This document shows, piece after piece, positions 7,606 to 14,317 of a DNA stretch of 23,575 bases. The stretch's first letter is position 1. Every line of letters begins with the position of its first letter. The notes beneath the pieces were generated by a model, which had not been told where the DNA came from, searched no databases, and saw nothing but the letters and a program-made list of their open reading frames with translations. The position numbers and the translations under genes were made by a program. Origin of the DNA: JACCVL01 sp038233135 (GTDB lineage Bacteria; Actinomycetota; Actinomycetes; Propionibacteriales; Nocardioidaceae); contig JBBSMN010000018.1 in the NCBI GenBank assembly GCA_038233135.1, positions 1 to 23,575 of the forward strand, written 5' to 3'.

Positions 7606-8666
7606 GCACTCGCTCGCGCCGGTGCACCGGAGCCCGCGAGCTGGTTGACCGCGGCACCGAAGACCGCGGGCGCCCGGCGGGCGACCGGCACGATCGAGCG
7701 CCGCACGGCAGGCCGGCGTCCCGCCCAGAGCAGCGCCGCCGTGATGAGCCGGTAGCGGCGGGACTCGCGCCGCCAGGCCCGGTCATAGGCCTCGGGACGG
7801 TCGGCCGCCAGGCAGCGGGCCAGCGAGGCGGCGCACGCCAGCGACACCGCGATCCCCTCGCCGGTCAACGCGTCGACGTAGCCGGCCGCGTCACCGACCA
7901 GCAGCACCCGACCTGCCCGGGGGGCGGAAGCCCGCTGCAACAACGGACCGGCGCCGCGTACCGAGGTGGCGGCCGTCGTCGGCAGTCGGGCAGCGAGCTG
8001 GGGGAAGTCGCGCAGGTGCGCCTCGAACGGCTGCCGATCGGTGGTGAGCACCGCGACGCCGACCAGGCCCGGGCCGACCGGCGTCACGTATGCCTCGGAC
8101 CGGTCGCTCCAGTGCACCTCGACCAGGTCGGTCCACGGGGGCATCGCGAAGTGCCGGCGCAGCCCGTAGCGGGGCAGTCGTGCGTCCGGGCGAGCCAGGC
8201 CCAGCGCCATACGGATCGGGGAGTGCAGGCCGTCGGCGGCGACGAGGTAGCGCGCGGACATCCCGCCTGCGGTGACGTGATCGCCGTTCTGGTGCACCGC
8301 GCGCACCCGTCCGGTCTCGACGCGGATGCCGGCCGCCCGGACGGCGTCGGCGAGCGCGGCGTGCAGGTCGGTGCGGCGCACGCCCCGGCCCTCACCCCGG
8401 GAGTAGCGAGCGTCGACGCCACACTGGTCGCCGGTCGGGCCCGCCCGGAGGTAGCGGATGCCGCGCACTGGCACGCCACCGAGGTTGCCAGCACCCACCA
8501 GGTCCTCCAGTGCCGCGGTGGCAGCCGGAGTCAGGCCCTCGCCGCAGGCCTTGTCGAGCGGCCCCGGCCGGGGCTCCAGCACCACGACGTCGAGGCCGCG
8601 CCGGCTGCACTGCAGTGCGGTGGCGAGCCCCGCCGGGCCGCCGCCGGCGACCAGCACGTCGATCAT
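7602..8666 (-). CDS. FAD-dependent oxidoreductase (SrsC/AgqC-like ring hydroxylase candidate)
   Basis: This 354-residue flavoprotein belongs to the same broad family as its downstream neighbour but is clearly distinct in sequence. It has GGGPAG at residues 8-13, DKACGEGLTPAA near 43-54 and GDAAGYVDALTGEGI in the C-terminal half. The ATG at 8666 overlaps the stop of the methyltransferase gene (ATGA), and the frame upstream of it is only a shadow. In alkylresorcinol and alkylquinone clusters a flavoprotein next to the PKS and methyltransferase hydroxylates the aromatic ring towards a hydroquinone. By position this is the better candidate for that step. Which of the two flavoproteins does which reaction cannot be settled from sequence alone. 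Confidence 0.85.
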   Translation of the reverse strand: MIDVLVAGGGPAGLATALQCSRRGLDVVVLEPRPGPLDKACGEGLTPAATAALEDLVGAGNLGGVPVRGIRYLRAGPTGDQCGVDARYSRGEGRGVRRTDLHAALADAVRAAGIRVETGRVRAVHQNGDHVTAGGMSARYLVAADGLHSPIRMALGLARPDARLPRYGLRRHFAMPPWTDLVEVHWSDRSEAYVTPVGPGLVGVAVLTTDRQPFEAHLRDFPQLAARLPTTAATSVRGAGPLLQRASAPRAGRVLLVGDAAGYVDALTGEGIAVSLACAASLARCLAADRPEAYDRAWRRESRRYRLITAALLWAGRRPAVRRSIVPVARRAPAVFGAAVNQLAGSGAPARASA

Positions 8667-9178
8667 GTCCGGGCCGCGCTGCGCAGCGCGGACTCCTCGA
8701 CCCGGATGCGGTGCGCCAGCAGCGCGGCGTTGACAACGGTGAAGGCGACGGCGGTCAGCCAAGCCGTGTGCACCAGTGGTAGCGCGACCCCCTCGACGAC
8801 GACGGCGACGTAGTTGGGGTGTCGCAGCAACCGGTACGGGCCGGCCGCCACCAGCCTCGTGCCGGGGACGACGACGACGCGGGTGCTCCAGTGCGGACCC
8901 AGCGTGGTGATGCACCACCAGCGCAGGGCCTGGGCGCCCACGACCAAGACGAGCATCGTCCACCCGAGCAGAGGCACGAACGGCCGTGCGGCGGCGGCCA
9001 CCTCGACCAGCGCGCCGACCAACAGACCGACGTGCAGCACCACCATCGCCGGGTAGTGGCCGGCACCGTGCTCGCGGCCTCCTCGGGCCAGGCTCCAGGC
9101 CGTGTTGCGACGAGACATCCGCAGCTCGGCCAGCCGCTCGAGACCGACCAGGACCACCAGCGCGGCGAACCAGATCAC
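8663..9178 (-). CDS. Isoprenylcysteine carboxyl methyltransferase-like membrane methyltransferase (SrsB-like)
   Basis: This 171-residue integral membrane protein has about four to five hydrophobic segments and the ICMT/PEMT signature GPYRLLRHPNYVAVVVEG in its C-terminal third, which forms the S-adenosylmethionine site. In type III PKS clusters such proteins O-methylate the phenolic ring rather than a prenylated cysteine. The GTG start at 9178 lies 7 bp after the PKS stop, with the GAGGTGG ribosome binding site overlapping that stop. Its own stop overlaps the next ATG. The assignment to family is confident; the exact methyl acceptor is inferred from context. Confidence 0.9.
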   Translation of the reverse strand: MIWFAALVVLVGLERLAELRMSRRNTAWSLARGGREHGAGHYPAMVVLHVGLLVGALVEVAAAARPFVPLLGWTMLVLVVGAQALRWWCITTLGPHWSTRVVVVPGTRLVAAGPYRLLRHPNYVAVVVEGVALPLVHTAWLTAVAFTVVNAALLAHRIRVEESALRSAART

Positions 9179-9185
9179 GGTGCGC

Positions 9186-10256
9186 TCACCACCTCAGCAG
9201 CACGAGCTCGGAGCAGAAGCCAGGACCCATCGCCATCAGCACGCCCGGCGATCCAGGGTCGTGGGTGCGCTCGGTCATCGTCTGGTGCAGCACGTGCAGC
9301 ACCGACGCCGACGACAAGTTGCCGACCTCGGCGAGCGAGCGCCAGGTCAGCTCGGTGGCGTCGTACGGGAGGCCGAGCGCGGACTGGATCGCCTCGATCA
9401 CCTTGGGCCCGCCCGGGTGGCAGACCCAGCCGGTCACGTCGTCGATCTTGAGGTCGGCGTCGGCGAGGAAAGCCCGAACGTCCTCACCGAGATGCTGCTC
9501 GACCAGGTTGGGGACCTCGGCGCCGAGCACGATCTTGAGGCCGCTGCCACTGAAGTCCCAGCCCATCGCACGCTCGGAGTCGGGGTAGAGCCGGCTGCGG
9601 GAGGCGGTGACCAGTGGCCCGGTCCAGTGGTGCCCGGGCGGCGGGCGCCGGTCGTCGCCGGCGAGCACGACCGCGGCGGCCCCATCCCCGAAGAGCCCGC
9701 TGGCCACCAGCGCGGCGGTCGAGCTGTCACCCCGCTGCAAAGTCAGGGAGCACAGCTCGACCGACAGCAAGACGGCGACGTCCTCGGGGCGACCCGCGAG
9801 CAGGTCGTCGGCACGGGCGATGCCGGCGGCGCCGCCGACGCAGCCGAGCCCCATGAGCGGCACCCGACGTACGTCGGGGCGGAGGCCGACGATCGCGGCG
9901 ATCCTGGCCTCGATCGACGGCACCGCCAACCCGGTGACGGTCGTCGACACAATAGTGTCGACGTCCTCTGGGCGGAGGCCGGCGTCGCGCAGGGCGCCGG
10001 TCACCGCCTGCGCGCCCAGGTCGACCGCGACCCGGATGAATGCGTCGTTCGCGGCACCGAAGTCGGCGATGTCTGCGTACTGCTCCAGCGGCAGCGCCAG
10101 GTGGCGAGCACCGACGTGGGCGTTGGCGTGCAGCCGCCGCAGCAGCCGGCGCTTGGTGTCGAGATCGAGGCAGATGTCGGCGAAGGCCGCGGTGATCTCG
10201 TCCTGGGGGTAGCGGTGCGGCGCCAGCACCGGGCGCACCGCCACGATCCGGCTCAC
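9186..10256 (-). CDS. Type III polyketide synthase (chalcone/stilbene synthase family)
   Basis: This 356-residue homodimer-type enzyme extends an acyl-CoA starter with malonyl units and cyclises the product to a resorcinol, pyrone or similar ring. The catalytic triad is complete: Cys139 in GLGCVGGAAG, His280 in CHPGGPKV and Asn313 in GNLSSASV. Length is normal. It starts with GTG, first in a four-gene leftward operon with an ICMT-like methyltransferase and two flavoproteins, and is divergent from a UbiA prenyltransferase. That context favours a long-chain alkylresorcinol-type synthase over the tetrahydroxynaphthalene synthase RppA. Starter chain length and ring type cannot be read from the sequence. 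No clear ribosome binding site precedes the GTG. Confidence 0.94.
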   Translation of the reverse strand: MSRIVAVRPVLAPHRYPQDEITAAFADICLDLDTKRRLLRRLHANAHVGARHLALPLEQYADIADFGAANDAFIRVAVDLGAQAVTGALRDAGLRPEDVDTIVSTTVTGLAVPSIEARIAAIVGLRPDVRRVPLMGLGCVGGAAGIARADDLLAGRPEDVAVLLSVELCSLTLQRGDSSTAALVASGLFGDGAAAVVLAGDDRRPPPGHHWTGPLVTASRSRLYPDSERAMGWDFSGSGLKIVLGAEVPNLVEQHLGEDVRAFLADADLKIDDVTGWVCHPGGPKVIEAIQSALGLPYDATELTWRSLAEVGNLSSASVLHVLHQTMTERTHDPGSPGVLMAMGPGFCSELVLLRW

Positions 10257-10279
10257 CGGGGACGGTCCAGCGTCGGGTC

Positions 10280-10285
10280 TAGGCT
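10280..10285 (+). promoter_or_regulatory. -10 hexamer (TAGGCT) for leaderless UbiA mRNA, in a 35-bp divergent promoter gap
   Basis: TAGGCT ends 6 nt before the UbiA ATG with no ribosome binding site between, so the mRNA is probably leaderless. The gap to the divergent PKS gene is only 35 bp, so any promoter for that gene must overlap this one. Its -35 region would lie inside the PKS coding sequence. Confidence 0.5.
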
Positions 10286-10291
10286 CCCCTG

Positions 10292-11122
10292 ATGGTGCGG
10301 CGTGGCGCGGGTGCGCTGGTCGCCTCGTCCCACCCCGTCCCTTCGGTCGTCGTCACCGCGCTGGCGACCCTGCTGAGCGTTGCTGCCGGAGCCGGTCTCG
10401 GATCGTTGCTGGTGCTGGTGTCGTTCCTGGCCGGTCAGCTGTCGATCGGCTGGTCCAACGATTGGCTCGACGCGGGCCGCGACGCCGAGGTCGGACGCCG
10501 GGACAAGCCGGTGGCGATCGGAGCGGTCGACGTCGAGACGGTACGTTCGGCTGCCCTCGTCGCTGCGGTGACCACCGTGGCGTTGTCGTTCGGTCTCGGC
10601 TGGCGAGCGGGTCTGGCCCACACGGTGGCGGTGGCCGCGGGTTGGGCGTACAACGCCGGGGTCAAGGGCAGCGTCTGGTCGTGGGCTCCGTACGCGGTGT
10701 TCTTCGGCCTGCTGCCCGCCGTCGTCGTGGTGGCGCTGCCCGAGCATCCGTGGCCGCCGGCGTGGATGGTCGGTGCGGGGGCGCTGCTCGGCGTCGGTGC
10801 ACACCTGGTCAACGTACTGCCGGATCTCGAGGACGACAGGTTGACCGGCGTACGTGGACTCCCCCACCGGTTGGGCCGCACGGGCGCCGGGGTGTTGGCA
10901 CCCGTGGTCCTCGTGGTCGCCTCCGGGCTGGTCCTGGCGGGCCCGGATGGCGCGATCGGGGTCGGCGGTTGGGCAGTGCTGGTCACGGTGGGCACAGTGG
11001 CGACGGCTGGTGCCTTCTCGGCCGCCGCCGGGCATCGCTGGCTGCCACTGCTGGCGACCGCGCTAGTGGCGGTCGTGGATGTCGCGTTGCTGGTCGCGTC
11101 CGGCGAGACGCTCGTCCGCTGA
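10292..11122 (+). CDS. UbiA-family prenyltransferase
   Basis: This 276-residue polytopic membrane enzyme attaches a prenyl group to an aromatic or quinone acceptor. Both Asp-rich, Mg2+/diphosphate-binding motifs are present: NDWLD at residues 56-60 with Asp64 after it, and NVLPDLEDD with Asp178/181/182. About eight or nine hydrophobic segments fit the family. It is divergent from the type III PKS operon with just 35 bp between starts, which suggests shared regulation. In agq-type clusters a UbiA-like enzyme prenylates the alkyl-methoxyhydroquinone made by the PKS. A menaquinone (MenA) role is less likely because no other menaquinone genes are nearby. Prenyl donor length is not predictable here. 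Confidence 0.9.
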   Translation: MVRRGAGALVASSHPVPSVVVTALATLLSVAAGAGLGSLLVLVSFLAGQLSIGWSNDWLDAGRDAEVGRRDKPVAIGAVDVETVRSAALVAAVTTVALSFGLGWRAGLAHTVAVAAGWAYNAGVKGSVWSWAPYAVFFGLLPAVVVVALPEHPWPPAWMVGAGALLGVGAHLVNVLPDLEDDRLTGVRGLPHRLGRTGAGVLAPVVLVVASGLVLAGPDGAIGVGGWAVLVTVGTVATAGAFSAAAGHRWLPLLATALVAVVDVALLVASGETLVR

Positions 11123-11134
11123 CCGCCCGCCGGT

Positions 11135-11191
11135 CGAGTGGCGCAAGAACGCCGCCCGATCGGCGGCGAAGGGGCGTTCTTGCGCCACTCG
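11135..11191. terminator. 57-bp palindrome with 19-bp perfect arms
   Basis: The left arm (11135-11153, CGAGTGGCGCAAGAACGCC) is exactly complementary to 11173-11191. The 19-nt centre, together with the arm edge, can form an alternative inner hairpin (GCCGCC 11151-11156 with GGCGGC 11162-11167). It starts 13 bp after the UbiA stop and ends 43 bp before the next same-strand gene, fitting a strong terminator that insulates the two. No T-run follows. Confidence 0.7.
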
Positions 11192-11233
11192 GCCGCGGGT
11201 GGGCTGCGCCGGGGCGTCTGCAAGGCTGGCGCC

Positions 11234-11533
11234 ATGATCGTGGCTTTCAGCATCAGCCCCGGCGGGGGCGACGAGTCGGGCGGCGTGAGCGAGGCGGTGG
11301 CCGAGGCCGTACGGGTTGTGCGCGCCAGCGGACTGCCGTGCGAGACCAACGCGATGTTCACCAACATCGAGGGCGAGTGGGACGAGGTGATGGCAGTCGT
11401 CAAGCGGGCTGTCGACGCGGTCGCCGACCGCGCATCGCGGGTCGGCCTGGTGCTGAAGGCCGACATCCGCCCCGGCCACACCGGTCAGCTAGCCGCCAAG
11501 GTGACGTCGCTCGAGCAGCACCTGGCCGAATGA
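11234..11533 (+). CDS. MTH1187/YkoF-type thiamine-binding protein
   Basis: This 99-residue protein fits the MTH1187 (DUF77) thiamine-binding family, small ferredoxin-like proteins that bind thiamine or related molecules and have no known catalytic activity. The opening MIVAFSISPGG, the LPCETNAMFTNIEGEWDEVM middle and the RVGLVLKADIRPG stretch are characteristic. The ATG at 11234 is used because the upstream extension to 11138 passes through the palindrome and is not conserved in type. No good ribosome binding site is visible. It is convergent with the DUF222 gene, whose frameshifted tail runs antisense to it. Biological role unknown. Confidence 0.85.
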   Translation: MIVAFSISPGGGDESGGVSEAVAEAVRVVRASGLPCETNAMFTNIEGEWDEVMAVVKRAVDAVADRASRVGLVLKADIRPGHTGQLAAKVTSLEQHLAE

Positions 11534-12968
11534 CCAGTTCGCCGGATCCCCGGGTCCCCGCGGGATCAAGTGGTTCGAGGTCGCCTGAAGCGGCGGTGGC
11601 GGATGGGGGTGCGCGTGGGATCGATGTCGGCTGGTGGGACGAGCTCCGGGACGTAGTCGGCGGCCAGACCACCCGCCAGCTGTTGTCGTGGACCAGGTGG
11701 TGGTGTCGTCCGCACAGCAGCACCCCGCCGTGGACGCCGTTGACGTCAGTGCGCCCGCCGGCCGCCCAGGCGGTGTGATGGTGGACCTCGCACCAGGCCG
11801 GGGGCCGATCGCACCCGTCGGCGATGCATCCGCGCTGGGTGGTGCCGAGAGCGCCGCGTTGATGGTGGTCGTGGAAGCGGCGGGCGCGGCCCGCGTCGAG
11901 CACGACCGAGTCACCGCCGAGCACCTGCGGGACGAGCTTGGCGTTACAGGCCAATCGCCGGGCCTGGCTCGCCGACATGGAGTTGCCGGTGGACAGGGTG
12001 GCAGCGCCGACACCGGTGACCAGCGCCGCTAGGGAAAAAGTGACGGTCACCGTCGGGGTGGACCGGCCGGCTTGGGGCAGCTGGTCGGTCGGCAGGTGCT
12101 CGATCAGCTCGCAGAACGCAAGCCCGAGCCGCTGGGAGTACGGCAGCCGTTCGTTGTCCAGGTCGGGGTCCACCGGCTGCTGATCCGCCTGCTCACCGGC
12201 TGGTTGGTCCGGCCGGTCTGACACGGGACGGCGAGGAGCCAGCAGCGCGTCCAACGCAGCTTGCAGCATGTCGGCCTGCGCGTTCGGGAGCACGAACCTC
12301 CCGCGAGTGGACCCGTCGTCCTGGGGGCGCATCTGCAGCATGGTGGCGGCTCTGGCAGCGGCCTCCTCGGCTTCCAGCAATCGGCCTTCGGCGGCCTCGG
12401 CACCCTCGGGGTCGACCGCCTCCCACACCCGCCGGCCCATGATGCGCAGCTCCTCGGGGCCGAAGGTGGCAGCCAGCTCGACCAGGTGCGCCTCACAGGC
12501 GTGTCGCTGCTCGTCGGTGACCTCTTTGGGCAGCCGGGTGATCGCAGCCACGATCACCGCGGCTTGCTCGGTGTTGACCTGCCCAGCATCAAGAGCGGAC
12601 CGAGTGATGGGACACCGGCGGTCCAGCGCACCGCCCAGCCGGACCTGGGCGGCCGCCGCTCGTCGAGACATCCGCTGGGATGCGCGTAACCATCCGGGGG
12701 TCGACATCGCGGCGAACGCCGCGCCGGGTTCGCGGGTGTCTGCGGCTGCGGCGAGCCGCAGGCACACCTCGTCCACCCGCGCCCGCGCCGACGATGCTTG
12801 GGTGACCAGATCGGCTAGCTCGGCGTCGAACAGGGACCAGCAACCGGTGTCAGCAACCTCACCGAGAGCTGCCTCGACCGTTGACAACGCAACTGCCAGC
12901 GGATGACGCCACGCCGGCGGCAGTTCACCGCCACCGCCGACGCTCCGCTCCTGCACCGTTGCTGCCAT
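11400..12968 (-). CDS. DUF222/HNH endonuclease-domain protein (13E12 repeat family), C-terminus frameshifted
   Basis: The open frame has 522 codons. Residues about 20-360 form the DUF222 region, followed by a Cys/His-rich HNH domain with CIADGCDRPPAWCEVHHH, GGVLLCGRHHHLVH and a final W-R-V-V-W. Just after this tryptophan (near 11663) the family's conserved tail, ADYVPELVPPADIDPTRTP, continues in a different frame. One missing G (TGG for an expected TGGG) explains this. With it restored the protein would be 467 residues and stop at 11566, no longer running antisense into the thiamine-binding gene. The HNH core is intact, so activity may survive. A perfect LexA box lies 33 bp upstream of the ATG. 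In mycobacteria, members of this family are known DNA-damage-inducible genes. Confidence 0.85.
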   Translation of the reverse strand: MAATVQERSVGGGGELPPAWRHPLAVALSTVEAALGEVADTGCWSLFDAELADLVTQASSARARVDEVCLRLAAAADTREPGAAFAAMSTPGWLRASQRMSRRAAAAQVRLGGALDRRCPITRSALDAGQVNTEQAAVIVAAITRLPKEVTDEQRHACEAHLVELAATFGPEELRIMGRRVWEAVDPEGAEAAEGRLLEAEEAAARAATMLQMRPQDDGSTRGRFVLPNAQADMLQAALDALLAPRRPVSDRPDQPAGEQADQQPVDPDLDNERLPYSQRLGLAFCELIEHLPTDQLPQAGRSTPTVTVTFSLAALVTGVGAATLSTGNSMSASQARRLACNAKLVPQVLGGDSVVLDAGRARRFHDHHQRGALGTTQRGCIADGCDRPPAWCEVHHHTAWAAGGRTDVNGVHGGVLLCGRHHHLVHDNSWRVVWPPTTSRSSSHQPTSIPRAPPSATAASGDLEPLDPAGTRGSGELVIRPGAARATSPWRLADRCGRGGCRPSAPGRPAMRGRRPRRQPA

Positions 12969-12974
12969 ACCAAG

Positions 12975-12980
12975 AGACTA
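12975..12980 (-). promoter_or_regulatory. Candidate -10 hexamer (TAGTCT) of the DUF222/HNH gene
   Basis: On the minus strand TAGTCT ends 6 nt before the ATG at 12968, as expected for a leaderless mRNA. An AGGAGG lies about 15 nt upstream of the ATG, too far for normal use, and an in-frame TAG blocks longer starts. The LexA box would then cover the -35 region. Confidence 0.4.
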
Positions 12981-13001
12981 GGACCTCCTACCGACGATTG
13001 G

Positions 13002-13017
13002 TCGAACGCATGTTCGA
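13002..13017. promoter_or_regulatory. LexA (SOS) box upstream of the DUF222/HNH gene
   Basis: TCGAACGCATGTTCGA is a perfect match to the Gram-positive/mycobacterial SOS operator pattern TCGAAC-N4-GTTCGA. It sits 33 bp upstream of the DUF222/HNH start and would overlap its -35 region, so LexA binding should repress the gene until DNA damage. No gene on the other side is close enough to be an obvious second target. Confidence 0.88.
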
Positions 13018-13187
13018 ATGTGGACATGCCGTGAAGATGAACTCGGCTCGTCCGCAACCCGGGGAACCGACGACGCGCGCCCGACGTCGAAGGGCTGTGA
13101 GAACCACATCCCAAACCGGTTGGGCACCTCGGGCGTCTGCGGCGGCTGGCGGTGCGCCGCCTGGATCGCGGCACGCGCCGTGCTCCG

Positions 13188-13210
13188 CCGGCCAGCCGGC
13201 CAGCCGGCCG
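13188..13210. repeat. Short CCGGCCAG tandem repeat in an otherwise empty gap
   Basis: About three copies of CCGGCCAG lie just downstream of the SDR stop. The whole gap 13018-13214 between the LexA box and that stop holds no other gene or signal I can support; frames through it are GC-rich shadows. Confidence 0.6.
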
Positions 13211-13214
13211 AAGC

Positions 13215-13862
13215 TCAGGCGGCCGAGACCGCCTCGTCCACCGGGTCATCGCCGCCCACGAGCTCGACCACCCGGCGAACAGCACCTCCGGACGTCAGCA
13301 GCGCGAGCAGGACGGCGGCGACGTCGTCCCGGGCGATCTCGCCGCGCTCGACGCTGTCGGCAAGGCGGACGCGACCGGTGCCAGGCTCGTCGGTGAGCCG
13401 ACCGGGCCGCAGGATCGTCCAGTCGAGGTCGCGCGTCCGCAGATCGTCCTCGGCGGCCCGCTTGGCGCGCAGGTAGACCTGGAAGGCGTCGTCGGAGTCG
13501 GGGTCGGCGTCGTCGACCCCCATCGACGACACCAGCAGGTAGCGGCGGATGCCGGCCTGCTCGGCCGCATCGGCCAGCAGGACTGCGCCGGCCCTGTCCA
13601 CCGTGTCCTTACGGGCGGCGCCGCTGCTCGGACCGGCGCCGGCGGCGAAGACCACCGCCTCCGAGCCGGTCAGCACAGCGGCAAGCTCGTTCACCGTGGC
13701 CGCCTCAAGGTCGAGGACAACGGCGTGGGCGCCCAGCTTCTCGAGCTCGGGCACGTGGTCGAGGTCGCGCACCAGACCGATGGGGTCGTCGCCGTTCTCA
13801 GCCAGGCGGCGCTCCAACAGCAGGGCGATCTGACCATGTCCACCAGCAATGACGACGTGCAC
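13215..13862 (-). CDS. NAD(P)-binding atypical SDR (SDR_a5/YwnB-like)
   Basis: This 215-residue protein is a Rossmann-fold oxidoreductase of the atypical short-chain dehydrogenase type. The N-terminal MHVVIAGGHGQIALLL gives the dinucleotide-binding glycine motif. VVFAAGAGPSSG, RRYLLVSSMGVDD and YLRAKRAAEDDLRTRDLDWTILRPGRL follow the order of this family, with a Y-x-x-x-K-like YLRAK. It lacks a C-terminal substrate domain. It lies 49 bp downstream of the ABM monooxygenase gene on the same strand, so the two may be cotranscribed. Substrate unknown; annotated relatives are often called NAD(P)H-binding or sugar epimerase proteins. Confidence 0.88.
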   Translation of the reverse strand: MHVVIAGGHGQIALLLERRLAENGDDPIGLVRDLDHVPELEKLGAHAVVLDLEAATVNELAAVLTGSEAVVFAAGAGPSSGAARKDTVDRAGAVLLADAAEQAGIRRYLLVSSMGVDDADPDSDDAFQVYLRAKRAAEDDLRTRDLDWTILRPGRLTDEPGTGRVRLADSVERGEIARDDVAAVLLALLTSGGAVRRVVELVGGDDPVDEAVSAA

Positions 13863-13911
13863 CGTGCGGTCCCTTCGGTTGATGTGCGTGCGAAAACCTG
13901 ACGGCAGGCGC

Positions 13912-14232
13912 CTATACCGCCATCTCGCCGAGCTTCGACCAGTCGTCCTGGGGCACGCTGGTGTTGATCACCCGGGGTGTCTCGGCCAGGTGCGGCGGCA
14001 AGGTCTGCTGTGCCCGCTTGAAGTGCTCGGACTGGACGTGCTCGGCACCGGCGTCCTCGTCGCGGAACGCCTCGACCAACACGTACTCGGTCGGGTCGTC
14101 GACGCTGCGCGACCAGTCGAACCACAGGCAGCCGGGCTCCGCGCGGACGGCCCGGGTGAAGTCGGCTGCGATCTCGGGCCACCTGTCGGCGTCCCCGGGC
14201 AGCACACGGAACTTCGCGGCGATGAGGATCAT
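13912..14232 (-). CDS. Antibiotic biosynthesis monooxygenase (ABM, YgiN-like) domain protein
   Basis: This 106-residue protein is a single ABM domain, a small dimeric ferredoxin-like fold that in YgiN-type proteins oxidises quinols without a cofactor. MILIAAKFRVLPGDADRW, EPGCLWFDWSRSVDDPTEYVLVEAFRDEDAGAEHVQSEHF and the C-terminal TLPPHLAETPRVI follow the family order. The ATG at 14232 is preceded by an AGGA ribosome binding site; the longer frame to 14337 would overlap the M20 gene. It lies 85 bp downstream of that gene and upstream of the SDR. A quinol or catechol substrate is plausible but not shown. Confidence 0.88.
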   Translation of the reverse strand: MILIAAKFRVLPGDADRWPEIAADFTRAVRAEPGCLWFDWSRSVDDPTEYVLVEAFRDEDAGAEHVQSEHFKRAQQTLPPHLAETPRVINTSVPQDDWSKLGEMAV

Positions 14233-14317
14233 GGTGGTCCTGGCTCCAATCTGCGGCAGCTGTCGCTGGTCATCATGGGTGCCCGCGCCGACAAAGTCGA
14301 TGCGCTCCCCCGACCGG

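Noticed and set aside
8667..8963. Upstream extension of the second flavoprotein
   Set aside because: It overlaps the methyltransferase in another frame; the FAD motif begins directly after the ATG at 8666.
11545..11567. GATCCC...GGGATC stem between the thiamine-binding gene and the DUF222 gene as a terminator
   Set aside because: Only six base pairs with an 11-nt loop and no T-run; not strong enough to annotate.
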